54,929 nucleotides of DNA from Candidatus Viridilinea mediisalina (GCF_002532535.1 NZ_NQWI01000027.1:1-54929), one strand, 5' to 3'; shown: positions 7,518 to 17,468, counted from the stretch's first letter. Numbers and translations are program-made. Notes: generated from the sequence alone by a model not told the origin.

Positions 7518-8426
7518 TTAACTCCCTCGGCGCAACTCAAGACCCTCATAGGCTGCGCGTATCAGCAGTCCGGGGGGGGCCAAGGCTTGTTGATCGGCCA
7601 CAATGCGATCCAACTCATCATCGCTGCGGTGCGGATCGTGGTGGAAGAGGAGCAGTTCGCGTACCCCGGCTTCCTCAGCAATTTCACGCGCTTGACTAGC
7701 GGTACTATGGCCCCAATGGGGAAAGCGGGCATACTGCTCATCGGTGAATTGTGCGTCGTAGAACATCCAATCGGCACCTTGTGCCAGTTTAATGATGCCA
7801 GCCCGCATCTCGGCCAAGGTTTGCAATTCAGCCTCACTGTTGGGTTGGGGCGAACCATTCCAGACGATGCGTTCTTCACCAAAGAGGACGGTATGGAATG
7901 GCCCGGTATCGGGGATGAAGGCCAGCACCCCTTCGGGAGTTTCGAGGCGGTAGGCGAGGGCGCGGTAGGGGTGGTTGGCGCGAGCAGCACAGACCTTCAC
8001 GTCACCCAAGTTAAAACTGAGACCCTCGTGGATTTCGTGGAAATGGAGTCGCGCACGTAGGTCTTCAAGATCCATTGGCAAGAGTGGATCACTGAGCGCA
8101 TTGGCAATTGTGGTACGCAGACTCGATTGGGTACGGCGCAAACCATAGACATCAATCGCACAATTCTTGCGCGCCAAGGGGGCAAAAAACGGAAAGCCGA
8201 TGATATGATCCCAGTGGGTATGGGTAATCAGCAGATCAAGCGCCTCGGGCGGTTGCGCTTCAGCCTCCAAAGCTGCGCCCAGCAGACGCATGCCGGTGCC
8301 TGCATCAAGCACGATGCAACGTTCGCCTGCCCGCACCTCTACGCAGGTAGTATTGCCACCGTAGCGTAGCACATTGGCGCGTGCCACCGGATAGGAGCCA
8401 CGGGTTCCCCAGATACGTACAATCAT
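7518..8426 (-). CDS. MBL-fold metallo-hydrolase
   Basis: A 302-aa member of the metallo-beta-lactamase superfamily, closest by motifs to the RNase Z/cyclic-nucleotide-phosphodiesterase-like branch. Metal ligands are intact: HTHWDH (residues 69-74), NHP, PDTG, GHST and HHD. The substrate is not predictable. The N terminus MIVRIWGTRGSYPVA is typical of this branch. It is the first gene of a two-gene minus-strand operon with the degenerate copy. Confidence 0.88.
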   Translation of the reverse strand: MIVRIWGTRGSYPVARANVLRYGGNTTCVEVRAGERCIVLDAGTGMRLLGAALEAEAQPPEALDLLITHTHWDHIIGFPFFAPLARKNCAIDVYGLRRTQSSLRTTIANALSDPLLPMDLEDLRARLHFHEIHEGLSFNLGDVKVCAARANHPYRALAYRLETPEGVLAFIPDTGPFHTVLFGEERIVWNGSPQPNSEAELQTLAEMRAGIIKLAQGADWMFYDAQFTDEQYARFPHWGHSTASQAREIAEEAGVRELLLFHHDPHRSDDELDRIVADQQALAPPGLLIRAAYEGLELRRGS

Positions 8427-8501
8427 TATTCAGCCCAGTGTCACAAAGTAGCTTTTGCCACAGTGTACAAGATAAACGCAACCAAGACCAAATCTAGTTG
8501 T

Positions 8502-8544
8502 GTGTTGCGTTGTGCGACGGCTCCGCCGTCGCACAACGCAACAC
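8502..8544. repeat. Perfect 20-bp inverted repeat with 3-nt loop
   Basis: GTGTTGCGTTGTGCGACGGC, TCC, then the exact reverse complement. It lies between the divergent MBL operon and the LLM oxidoreductase gene. There is no T tract on either side, so it is not a standard terminator. It resembles hairpins at 41453 and 43234 that have unrelated arms but a similar tip. Confidence 0.95.
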
Positions 8545-8598
8545 GGTTTAGGGTTGCGGCTGTTGGGGCTGCGCCCCAAACCCTGCCTTAAAACCGTC
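8545..8598. repeat. GC-rich repeat family D, copy 1
   Basis: GGTTGCGGCTGTTGGGGCTG and CGCCCCAAACCCTGCCTTAA: the GGGGC/GCCCC palindromic family seen again near 37363, 39222, 43955 and 51005. Confidence 0.75.
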
Positions 8599-8614
8599 TT
8601 GTATTACTATAACG

Positions 8615-8623
8615 TGGTATCAT
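8615..8623 (+). promoter_or_regulatory. Extended -10 promoter core TGGTATCAT
   Basis: TGG followed by TATCAT, 32 bp upstream of the LLM oxidoreductase start. No good -35. It is one of several TGGTATnnT sequences placed upstream of genes in this window. Confidence 0.5.
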
Positions 8624-8654
8624 GAGCCGAATCTACAAGTAATAAGGAGTCAAC

Positions 8655-9419
8655 ATGAGCCAAATCCGCATAGGAGTACAACTTCACCCTCAGCATACGA
8701 CCTGGGATTCGTTTGCCGATGCGGTACGTCACGCTGAAGCACTTGGTTGCGATACGATCTGGAATTGGGATCACTTCTTTCCACTGTATGGTGATGCACA
8801 AGGGAACCACTTTGAAGGTTGGACGCTCTTGAGTGCGATGGCAACGATCACCAAGCGTGCCGAGATTGGCTGTTTGGTGAGTTGCAATAGCTACCGCAAT
8901 CCGGCTCTGCTCTCCAATATGGCCAAGACGGTTGACCATATCAGTGGAGGACGGCTGATCTGTGGTTTGGGTGCTGGCTGGTTTGAACGTGATTATAACG
9001 AATATGGCTACGAGTTTGGCACTGCTGGTGACCGTCTGCGTGCCCTTGGTGCGGCGCTACCGATCATTCAACAGCGTTGGGCCATTGATGTTCCTGCTCC
9101 GCTGCGTCCTATTCCTATTCTGATCGGTGGTGGTGGCGAGAAGGTTACGCTGCGATTGACCGCACAGTATGCGAATATTTGGCACGGCTTTGGTACCGCC
9201 GCAATCTTGCGCCATAAGAATACCATTCTTGATGAGTGGTGCGCCAACGTTGGACGCGATCCCCAGGCGATTGAACGGAGTGTCTCGCCCGCGAAGGGCG
9301 AGAGCCTTGATGCCTATGTGGAAGTTGGGGTGACCCACTTCATCTTTGGCATTGGTGAACCTTGGGATTTCAGTGCGGTGGAAGCAGCACTGCGCTGGCG
9401 TTCGCAGCTTATACCATAG
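8655..9419 (+). CDS. LLM class F420-dependent oxidoreductase
   Basis: A 254-aa bacterial-luciferase-like monooxygenase/reductase (TIM barrel). Typical features: N-terminal RIGVQL, NWDHFFP, SNMAKTVDHISGGR and GLGAGW, and a C-terminal IGGGGEKVTLRL block. The short form with these motifs is usual for F420-dependent rather than FMN-dependent members, and F420 is known in Chloroflexota; the substrate is unknown. AAGGAG lies at good spacing before the ATG. The terminal TAG lies in the first bases of a family B repeat. Confidence 0.88.
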   Translation: MSQIRIGVQLHPQHTTWDSFADAVRHAEALGCDTIWNWDHFFPLYGDAQGNHFEGWTLLSAMATITKRAEIGCLVSCNSYRNPALLSNMAKTVDHISGGRLICGLGAGWFERDYNEYGYEFGTAGDRLRALGAALPIIQQRWAIDVPAPLRPIPILIGGGGEKVTLRLTAQYANIWHGFGTAAILRHKNTILDEWCANVGRDPQAIERSVSPAKGESLDAYVEVGVTHFIFGIGEPWDFSAVEAALRWRSQLIP

Positions 9420-9518
9420 CCGATAGCCGATAGCCGATAGCTGAAAGCCGGACATGGCATCTCAATGCGCTTGAATGTCATGAGGCATGCGGCCTGTTCA
9501 ATGGTAATTGGTATTACG
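9411..9518 (+). repeat. MITE-like repeat family B, copy 3
   Basis: Begins TATACCATAGCCGATAGCC, continues GCTGAAAGCCGGACATGGC and ends CAATGGTAATTGGTATTA. The ends are inverted repeats (ATACCAWT/AATTGGTAT). It fills the whole gap between the convergent LLM and histidine kinase genes and provides the stop codon of each (TAG 9417-9419; TAA on minus at 9516-9514). Confidence 0.88.
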
Positions 9519-11772
9519 TGAGTTGATCGAGGGCCACAGCGGCCCGCTCGCCTTCAGCCAGTAGTTGTTCAATCAGGTTGAGGAGATCGCCAGCGTTTTG
9601 CTGCGGTGCTTCGAGAGTCAAGCAGATCTGGGCCGCCTGCTGTGCCCCCAAGGTTGCACTTGCGCCACGTAGCCGGTGGGCCAATAGGGCGATGCGTTGC
9701 GTATCGCCCGCTTTGGTGGCCTCGCGCATTGCTGCGATATCACTACGCAACTGCTGGCGGTAGGTTTCGATAAGAATGATTAGGTCTTCGGCAAAGAGGG
9801 GGCCCAGATCGGTTCGCAGCCGATCAATGGCTGCATAGTCGAGAATGATCTGCTGATCTGGTGATGTTGCTGGGTTTACATGATCATTGCAGGCCCGTTG
9901 CAGGGCGGCCAAGAGATCATCGCGTTGTACTGGTTTGCTGATATAGTCATTCATACCAGCAGCCAGGCATGCCTCGCGGTCGCCCACCATAGCCCCTGCG
10001 GTCATGGCCACGATATAGGGCTGGCGATCTTCGGGCAGCGTCGTCCGTACATGGCGCGTGGCTTCTAGGCCATCCATTTCAGGCATCTGCACATCCATCA
10101 GGACAATATCGTAAGCTTGGTTTTCAAGCGCAGCTAGAGCCTCATAGCCATTGGCTACCACATCGGCCTTCAAGCCAATGCGTTCGAGCATGCGTAATGC
10201 CACCTGTTGGTTCACCAAGTTATCCTCGGCCAAGAGAATACGCACATCCTGCGGTAATCCATTGTATGGTGGGGGCGTTGTAGGGCGCTGGCGTGGCGGT
10301 AGGTTGGTCGCAGTCACTGGGAGACGCACGCTAAAGACAGAACCCGCACCAACACTACTGGCGACCTCAATGCTGCCGCCCATGAGATCACAGAGCCGCT
10401 TACAGATAGCCAAACCGAGGCCAGTACCACCATAGCGCTGCGTCGTGGAAGCGTCCATTTGGCTAAATGGTTGGAACAGACGCATCTGACGATCCTCCGG
10501 AATACCCATGCCCGTATCACTGACGATAATATGTAATTCTAACACTCCGGGCGTTATGCTGCTAGTGATATTCATCCTTACTAATACTTCGCCTTGGCTG
10601 GTAAACTTGACGGCGTTGCCAATCAGGTTGAGAAGAATCTGGCGTACGCGGGTAACATCACTGATCAATTGTTCTGGAACGGTGAAATCAATCGCAGCGG
10701 CTAAACGCAGCCCCTTTTCGCTCGCACGTGGGGCCAGCAAATCAATCACCTCCGCGACGCAGGTGCGGGGATTGAAGGGTTGGTGTTCGAGGTCCATATT
10801 GCCCGCTTCGATCTTCGAGAAATCGAGAATATCATTGATGACTGCCAGCAGCATATCACCACTGGTGCGGATTGTCTCGGCATAGCGGTGCTGTTCTTTA
10901 CTCATCGGGGTGTCGAGTAATAATTCAGCCATCCCAATCACCGCGTTGAGTGGTGTGCGAATCTCGTGGCTCATGGTCGCCAAAAAGGCGCTCTTCGAGC
11001 GCGTGGCCGCCTCGGCTTCGTCACGCGCCCGGATCAAAGCTTGGGTCGCTTGCATGCGCTGGGTCACATCCAAGGCGGCACAGAGTGCGCCTCGTGGCAC
11101 GCCGAGTACATCCATGATGGGCGAGCAGCGCACCTCAAAAACCAGATCCTCCACATAGATGACACTTACCACATGTTCACCTGCTAATGCCTGACGAATG
11201 CATGTGAGTAATTCTGGCACATGGCTCAACAGTTCAAAAATAGAACACCCTTGAATGTGATCGGTTTCCATCTGGAGCAGATTGAAACGAGTACCCTCTG
11301 CGAGGCTTACTTGACCATGCACATCGGTAGCCAAGAGCAGGATCGGTAGTGCGGCAATCAATGTACGCAGCGAAAGCGCACCATGGCGTAGCTCCATCTC
11401 GGCGGCATGGCGTTCGCTCACATCACTGCCAATTCCAATGAAACGACAGATTCGTCCGGTATGATCAAAGACTGGCGAGATCTGCAAGGTGACCCAAAAG
11501 GGCGAACCATCCTTGCGGTAATTCAAAATCTCTTCGCTGAAACTGAGGCCAGCCGCTAAACCGGCCCGAATGCGAGCAACCGTCTCGTGATCCGTACCGG
11601 CACCCTGGAGAAAACTTCCTGGTTTGCGCCCACGGATCTCATACAGTTCATAACCAGTAATGCGCGTAAAACCTGCATTGACCCATTCAATCAACCCTAC
11701 GCCATCAGTGATAATGACCGAATTGGTGGTATGCTGGGCAACAAGGGCCAGAATAGCAGCATCGGGTAGCAT
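9514..11772 (-). CDS. Hybrid sensor histidine kinase (PAS-PAS-HK-REC-HPt)
   Basis: A 752-aa cytoplasmic phosphorelay protein without membrane segments. Domains: PAS (about 10-125, FTRITGYE and GRKPGSFLQG), a second PAS-like domain (135-245), HisKA with MSHEIRTPLN (H269), HATPase_c (NLIGNAVKF, DTGMGIP, GGTGLGLAI), a receiver with VLMDVQMPEMDG (D560) and an HPt domain with LAHRLRGASA (H699). All four phosphotransfer elements are intact, so it can run a full relay to an unlinked response regulator. The first PAS lacks the photoactive cysteine of LOV domains. Its stop codon is provided by the neighbouring repeat. Confidence 0.95.
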   Translation of the reverse strand: MLPDAAILALVAQHTTNSVIITDGVGLIEWVNAGFTRITGYELYEIRGRKPGSFLQGAGTDHETVARIRAGLAAGLSFSEEILNYRKDGSPFWVTLQISPVFDHTGRICRFIGIGSDVSERHAAEMELRHGALSLRTLIAALPILLLATDVHGQVSLAEGTRFNLLQMETDHIQGCSIFELLSHVPELLTCIRQALAGEHVVSVIYVEDLVFEVRCSPIMDVLGVPRGALCAALDVTQRMQATQALIRARDEAEAATRSKSAFLATMSHEIRTPLNAVIGMAELLLDTPMSKEQHRYAETIRTSGDMLLAVINDILDFSKIEAGNMDLEHQPFNPRTCVAEVIDLLAPRASEKGLRLAAAIDFTVPEQLISDVTRVRQILLNLIGNAVKFTSQGEVLVRMNITSSITPGVLELHIIVSDTGMGIPEDRQMRLFQPFSQMDASTTQRYGGTGLGLAICKRLCDLMGGSIEVASSVGAGSVFSVRLPVTATNLPPRQRPTTPPPYNGLPQDVRILLAEDNLVNQQVALRMLERIGLKADVVANGYEALAALENQAYDIVLMDVQMPEMDGLEATRHVRTTLPEDRQPYIVAMTAGAMVGDREACLAAGMNDYISKPVQRDDLLAALQRACNDHVNPATSPDQQIILDYAAIDRLRTDLGPLFAEDLIILIETYRQQLRSDIAAMREATKAGDTQRIALLAHRLRGASATLGAQQAAQICLTLEAPQQNAGDLLNLIEQLLAEGERAAVALDQLT

Positions 11773-11970
11773 GCCAAATACCCCTCTCAGACGAGCCTTG
11801 GTGCATCATAGAACACCAGACTGGGGGCTGCCCCCGCGAACGCTGGGGACAGGAAGCAGAGACAACCATATCAGGTCGTATCATTGTACGCCAATTCAAG
11901 CTTGCATGAATACCTGAACGAAGGCTGTATATCTATCGTAGCACTCAAGTGCAACCTAACTGAATCCTAA

Positions 11971-13323
<1,353 letters not shown>

Positions 13324-13521
13324 GACATGGTTCGTAGCAACGGTATCGTTTGCGAGGACGCGAGGACGCGAGGACGCGAAGACGCGAAGCCCTCGCCGCT
13401 TCGCCTCACGCATCCTCGCAAGGACATGGTTCGTAGCAACGGTATCGTTTGCGAGGACGCGAGGATGCGAGGACGCGAAGACGCGAAGCCCTCGCCGCTT
13501 CGCCTCACGCATCCTCGCAAG
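13324..13521. repeat. Two tandem 99-bp repeat units
   Basis: Two nearly identical 99-bp units beginning GACATGGTTCGTAGCAACGG (13324 and 13423). Each contains GAGGACGC octamers, then GAAGCCCTCGCCGCTTCGCC and CTCACGCATCCTCGCAAG, so the unit itself is an imperfect hairpin of the octamer and its complement. The second unit runs into GGTAAAG and TTTCTGAAACC. It fills the gap between thrC and the RNA methyltransferase gene. Confidence 0.95.
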
Positions 13522-13562
13522 ATGGTAAAGCAACCTTCGGCTTTTCTGAAACCTTTCTGCTT

Positions 13563-14759
13563 ATGCGCGCCAAAGAATTTCGTCAATTGGTCACGACCCT
13601 AGCCCGCGAGGGCGCACCCGTTGAACCCCGTTGCCCCCACGCGAACGAGTGTGGCGGTTGTGCCTTTCAGGATCGCACCTATGCGGATCAAGTCGCCGCG
13701 AAAGCAAGCGCTCTCAGCCGCGTCTTTGCCGCAGCAGGCATACCCCTGCCCACAGGCCCGCAGGTGAGCGTGGTGCCCTCACCTGATCCCTTTAGCTACC
13801 GTACACGCATGGATTATGTGGCCACCAAGGGGCGCTTTGGGCTCCGTGCGCGTGGCAAGTTCAATTTTATCATTGAGCTTCAGACCTGCCACCTGATTCC
13901 GCCGAGCGCCTTTGCGGTGGCCCACAAACTCTGGCTCACCGCGCAGATCCTTGGCCTGCCCGACTACAATGTGCGGAGCCATGTTGGTTTTTTGCGCTAC
14001 ATTGTAGTACGGCGTAGCCCCAACGAGCGCCTGCTGCTGGCCGCAGTGACCGCCGCTGGTGCCTATGATGAAGCTATGGAACAATTGGCGGCCACTGCCC
14101 TTGCCCAGCCCCAAGTAGCCAGCTTCTACTGGTTGCTCAACGATAGCCTCACTGATCTCTCCTTTGGGCAGCCGCTCCGCCACTGGGGCCAGGAACTGCT
14201 CACGATGGGTTCTACTCCTGGCCAACTGCTGATTGGCCCCAACACCTTCTTTCAGAACAACATTCACCTGCTGGATCAGCTTTGTGCTGCTGTGCTGGCC
14301 GCAACGACCGCAAGCGGCAAGCCGGTGCGCGTAGCCGACCTGTATGGCGGCGTAGGGACGCTGGCGCTGCATCTAGCCCCCCACGTCGGCATGGTAGATT
14401 GTGTCGAAGCGGTCGCTGAGAGTGCCGCCCTCGCAGAACGGAATGGCGCTGCGGCTGGCATCACCAACTTCCGCGCCATTGCGCAGGATGTCTTGCCCTT
14501 CCTGCGCGAACAGTCGCCCGCCGCCTATCCCGTTGTTGTTGCCGATCCACCACGTACCGGCTTAGGGCCGGAAGTCTGTGCTGAACTGCTGCGCCTAGGG
14601 CCCCAGCGCATCATCTATGTTTCATGCAACCCCTTGACCCAGTGTGAAGACCTGCACGTCCTCGCTGCGGCCTATCGCCTCACTGCACTCACGGGCTACG
14701 ACATGTTTCCCCACACGCCCCACGTTGAAACCTTGGCTATCTTGGAGCGCCATGTTTGA
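13563..14759 (+). CDS. rlmD: RNA m5U methyltransferase, RlmD/TrmA family
   Basis: A 398-aa SAM-dependent uracil-C5 methyltransferase. Visible: an N-terminal Fe-S cysteine motif CPHANECGGC, GPNTFFQNN, the SAM loop VADLYGGVGTLALHLA, the ADPPRTGL motif and the catalytic cysteine in VSCNP, ending in the usual FPHTPHVETLAILER. The N-terminal TRAM domain of RlmD (RumA) is absent. Whether it modifies 23S rRNA or tRNA cannot be decided; the Fe-S motif favours the RlmD/RlmCD type. ATG 13563 is chosen since upstream codons are pure repeat sequence; no Shine-Dalgarno is seen. Overlapping -35 elements start just after its stop. Confidence 0.87.
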   Translation: MRAKEFRQLVTTLAREGAPVEPRCPHANECGGCAFQDRTYADQVAAKASALSRVFAAAGIPLPTGPQVSVVPSPDPFSYRTRMDYVATKGRFGLRARGKFNFIIELQTCHLIPPSAFAVAHKLWLTAQILGLPDYNVRSHVGFLRYIVVRRSPNERLLLAAVTAAGAYDEAMEQLAATALAQPQVASFYWLLNDSLTDLSFGQPLRHWGQELLTMGSTPGQLLIGPNTFFQNNIHLLDQLCAAVLAATTASGKPVRVADLYGGVGTLALHLAPHVGMVDCVEAVAESAALAERNGAAAGITNFRAIAQDVLPFLREQSPAAYPVVVADPPRTGLGPEVCAELLRLGPQRIIYVSCNPLTQCEDLHVLAAAYRLTALTGYDMFPHTPHVETLAILERHV

Positions 14760-14761
14760 GC

Positions 14762-14789
14762 TTGACAAAAACATATGTTCTGGTATGCT
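14762..14789 (+). promoter_or_regulatory. sigma-70 promoter of the envelope operon
   Basis: TTGACA (14762-14767), 16-bp spacer, TATGCT (14784-14789) preceded by TGG. The start would lie near 14796, about 35 bp before the ATG at 14830. Confidence 0.8.
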
Positions 14790-14829
14790 ACGAGAGTGAT
14801 TCATTGTGTTGCTTCGTAGAGAGGTCGTT

Positions 14830-15336
14830 ATGGCAATACGCAGCCGAACACTAGGCATAACACGCCTCACGCTGGTGCTGCACAATCTGGTCAGCGCGTT
14901 GCGCTTCATAACTCTCCTTGTCGCGGCGGTGGCGTTCTACTTGTGCATGAATCTGATTGTCGAATGGGGGCGCGTCTGGAGCGATGATCTCCACTATGGA
15001 CGACCACGGACGACCCATGTGGAGGGCTTTGTGGGCCATAGTGCTGAGGGTAGCGGCCATCCCACTCGTTTCATTGCAATGAACTTGGATCGCCAAGTGA
15101 TTATTTTAGAACTACCGGGCGGCGATGCGACACAAGTACGGCATCTACCGGGGCCATACCTCTTTGGCGCACGCGAAGACCTTACTCCAGTCCTACTGAC
15201 ACTCCGCGATGTGGACGGGGATGGACAGGACGATCTGGTTGCAACAATTCGTAATGAAGAGATCGTCTATTTGAATCGAGATGAAGGCTTTCGGCTGCCC
15301 CACGCTGCCGAGCAATTGCAATTCCTAGAGGAGTGA
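14830..15336 (+). CDS. Membrane protein with FG-GAP-like calcium motif
   Basis: A 168-aa protein with an N-terminal membrane anchor (about residues 20-45) and an exported domain. The C-terminal part has LRDVDGDGQDDLVATIRN, a DxDxDGxxD calcium-binding loop as in FG-GAP/VCBS blades, but only one such repeat, so it may be a short or partial beta-propeller. Function unknown. The ATG at 14830 has GAGAGG nearby; an earlier TTG would add eight residues. It is the first gene of a three-gene operon with two cell-wall-type proteins; the downstream ATG follows 5 bp after its stop. Confidence 0.7.
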   Translation: MAIRSRTLGITRLTLVLHNLVSALRFITLLVAAVAFYLCMNLIVEWGRVWSDDLHYGRPRTTHVEGFVGHSAEGSGHPTRFIAMNLDRQVIILELPGGDATQVRHLPGPYLFGAREDLTPVLLTLRDVDGDGQDDLVATIRNEEIVYLNRDEGFRLPHAAEQLQFLEE

Positions 15337-15341
15337 GCGTC

Positions 15342-16397
15342 ATGAACAGCACAAATGATCGCAAGCCTTTGGGCGGGCCATCCCACCAACGGGCGCGACC
15401 GGCTGGGCCTTCAGGGCGCTCGCCGCGTGACCCCATTTTGCCGCCCGATAGTGATGATCGCGGTATGATCGAGCGCAGACCTGCACCTACCCACTACGAG
15501 GGAGCGCAGCGCGGTGATGCGGCCCATCCGCCACAACGGGTGGTACGTGAAACCCCCGCCGCGTACCAAGGGGGGCGCATGTACCGTGCGGGCGTCGAGC
15601 GGCGCGGGCGTTCCCCCCATGCCTTCTCTGAACCATGGGACGGTGCGGACGATCTGTACCAAGCGCACCGACGTGCTGATCATGCGACGGGTGACCTGCT
15701 ACGCGCCGAGCACATGCTGAACATGCAACGTCCACTTGAGCTTGGACGTAGCTTCGAGCGTCACCGCAGTGGTTGGCTGATGCTTATTATCGCCGTTAGC
15801 CTCATGATCATTTTCTTTGGACTATCGCGCAATAGTTCTACAATCTTTTATTCCGGCATGGGCTTTGGTGAACAACAGACCACAGCGCTCAATGCTACGC
15901 TCCTTGGTGCTATGCGCCCGGCGGGTGACTATGTCCTCCGCGCCCCGCCTAGCCTCACTGCGGATCAGATTGATCGCATTCTGGCCTCGTATCATTCACC
16001 CGCCACAGGCACCGGCGAAATCTGGTACAATCTTGGCCTTGAGCGCGGCATTGATCCTGCCTACGCCGTCGCCTTCTTTATCCACGAGAGTACTGCCGGT
16101 ACGGCCCAGGGTTGGGCCGGGCTCAAGCCCGATGGCAGCACAACGCACAACGTAGGCAACATCATCTGCGCTGGCTATGCCACCTGCTTTGGCCGTTTCC
16201 GCGACTATCCCTCTTGGGAGGTGGGCATTGCCGATTGGTACCGCCTCATTGATGTCGAGTACCTCAATGGGCGTGGCCACCAGACGGTGGCTGACATTAT
16301 TCCTGTCTATGCACCTGCCTTCGAGAATGATGTTGATGGCTACGTTCATGTGGTGCAACGCCTCGTTGATCAGTGGCGTACCTATGGGGTGCCGTGA
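15342..16397 (+). CDS. Membrane-anchored glucosaminidase-like protein
   Basis: A 351-aa protein. Residues 1-130 are a disordered, Arg/Pro-rich cytoplasmic region; a single membrane helix follows (about 145-165, WLMLIIAVSLMIIFFGL). The exterior domain (about 205-351) resembles glucosaminidase/lysozyme-like peptidoglycan hydrolases, with FFIHESTAGTAQGW supplying the candidate catalytic glutamate and NVGNIICAGYATCFGRFRDY the conserved following block. It probably cuts glycan strands at the membrane surface. The GAGGAG before ATG 15342 decides the start. It overlaps the next gene by one base (TGATG), so stoichiometric production with the M23-like protein is likely. Confidence 0.75.
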   Translation: MNSTNDRKPLGGPSHQRARPAGPSGRSPRDPILPPDSDDRGMIERRPAPTHYEGAQRGDAAHPPQRVVRETPAAYQGGRMYRAGVERRGRSPHAFSEPWDGADDLYQAHRRADHATGDLLRAEHMLNMQRPLELGRSFERHRSGWLMLIIAVSLMIIFFGLSRNSSTIFYSGMGFGEQQTTALNATLLGAMRPAGDYVLRAPPSLTADQIDRILASYHSPATGTGEIWYNLGLERGIDPAYAVAFFIHESTAGTAQGWAGLKPDGSTTHNVGNIICAGYATCFGRFRDYPSWEVGIADWYRLIDVEYLNGRGHQTVADIIPVYAPAFENDVDGYVHVVQRLVDQWRTYGVP

Positions 16398-17071
16398 TGT
16401 TCCACCAAGGGCATGGCCCTGGCCCAACCATGGTCATCTTCCTCGTGATCATTAGTCTGGGGCTATTCGTGCTGCTGGCCAACGCTGGCAATAACGAGGT
16501 ACGAACGAGTCGCTGGCTCGGCCCGAACGATGCCATGCAACCCATGCACCCTCTGGATGAGCCAGGGCTGCGCGGCGAAGCGCTGGCCCAACCCGGCCTG
16601 CGTGGGCGTGGTCTGCCCGGGACTGAACGGCCCAATGGCAACCCGCTACGCTCACCCCATACCGTCATGACCCAAGGCTATGGTGTGGGCACCCACGCCC
16701 CTGCCGAGGTTTGGGGGGCGATTGATCTTGCTATTGATAGCACTGGCGATGGCCGCGCCGACCCTGAAGGAACCTGGAACCATCCCATCTATGCCACCCA
16801 CCACGGCATCGTGAAGGTCACCCCCAATAGCTACCCCGCCGGTAACCACGTTTGGGTCACCAATGATGCCTATCGCACAGGTTACGCCCATCTTGCCGAA
16901 TTTGCCGTCACTACCGGCCAATTTGTTGAGGCGGGCGACCTAATAGGCTTCATCGGCTCTACGGGCATGTCCTCTGGCCCTCATCTGGACTACCAGGTCT
17001 GGGTTTGGGAGCATGGCCGCTGGGTCAATGTGAATCCTTTAGGCTTTGGTGCGCTTGATGGGGTGCCTTAA
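16397..17071 (+). CDS. M23/LytM-like protein with altered zinc site
   Basis: A 224-aa protein with an N-terminal membrane anchor (about 10-30), a low-complexity linker and an M23 peptidase fold (about 95-215). The zinc site is altered: the usual HxxxD reads WGAID (W106...D110) and the usual HLH reads HLD (H196, D198); the intermediate YAHL histidine remains. Such degenerate LytM domains (EnvC, NlpD) act as activators of cell-wall hydrolases rather than as enzymes, which fits its coupling to a glucosaminidase-like gene. An unusual Asp-containing metal site cannot be excluded. Start ATG 16397 overlaps the previous stop. Confidence 0.82.
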   Translation: MFHQGHGPGPTMVIFLVIISLGLFVLLANAGNNEVRTSRWLGPNDAMQPMHPLDEPGLRGEALAQPGLRGRGLPGTERPNGNPLRSPHTVMTQGYGVGTHAPAEVWGAIDLAIDSTGDGRADPEGTWNHPIYATHHGIVKVTPNSYPAGNHVWVTNDAYRTGYAHLAEFAVTTGQFVEAGDLIGFIGSTGMSSGPHLDYQVWVWEHGRWVNVNPLGFGALDGVP

Positions 17072-17116
17072 ACTCAATGTTGGCGCGAAGAAGCTTTGGG
17101 TTGGCGGGCGGCTGTA

Positions 17117-17228
17117 CCGTCGTAGTGCCGACTTTAGTCGGCATCCGGGGGTTGTCGGCGACCTCAGCCGACTAAAGTCGGCACTACCTATGGCGTAGAC
17201 TGTAAAGTGGCCTGAAACCATCCCTAAA
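17117..17228. repeat. Hairpin repeat family A, copy 2
   Basis: CCGTCGTAGTGCCGACTTTA, GTCGGCATCCGGGGGTTG, then the paired arm GCCGACTAAAGTCGGCAC and a tail CTGTAAAGTGGCCTGAAACC. It is the best-preserved copy with this tail. The 17072-17468 gap contains only this and the next two repeats. Confidence 0.93.
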
Positions 17229-17280
17229 CTGCAACAACTCAGCATTACTCACCGTCAAATGGTGTATAGGCAACGGAAAT

Positions 17281-17345
17281 GCGTGAGGCGAAGCGGCGGG
17301 GTTCTCGCGTCCTCGCAAACTGCAACATGTGCTGAAACCTTCCCA
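17281..17345 (-). repeat. GAGGACGC-family remnant, inverted
   Basis: GCGTGAGGCGAAGCGGCGGG and TTCTCGCGTCCTCGCAAAC are the inverse of the end of the 13.3-kb 99-bp unit, followed by GCTGAAACCTTCCC. Confidence 0.75.
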
Positions 17346-17357
17346 CAACATAAGATG

Positions 17358-17450
17358 CTATCTGAAAAGTCTATAAACTGGCACTGGAGTGCCGGCTTCA
17401 GCCGGCTAAAGCCGGCACTCCAGCGCGTACCCACTAGCTTTTCAGACAAC
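17358..17450 (-). mobile_element. MITE-like element, copy 1 (family A core)
   Basis: About 93 bp with imperfect terminal inverted repeats (TATCTGAAAAG ... CTTTTCAGACA) around the palindrome GGAGTGCCGGCTTCAGCC / GGCTAAAGCCGGCACTCC. Nearly identical, in opposite orientation, to 47550-47656. No coding capacity. It ends a few bases before the ribosome-binding site of the PspC gene. Confidence 0.8.
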
Positions 17451-17468
17451 TTCATAAGGAGCAACCAG

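Noticed and set aside
7140-8060. 306-codon open frame on plus
   Set aside because: Antisense to the two MBL-fold genes; no recognisable protein features.
11380-11772. LOV photosensor in the histidine kinase
   Set aside because: FLQG is present, but the photoactive Cys of GRNCRFLQ is absent (GRKPGSFLQG), so it is an ordinary PAS domain.
13449-13562. Longer N terminus for the RNA methyltransferase
   Set aside because: The additional codons translate the 99-bp repeat; ATG 13563 gives the family start.
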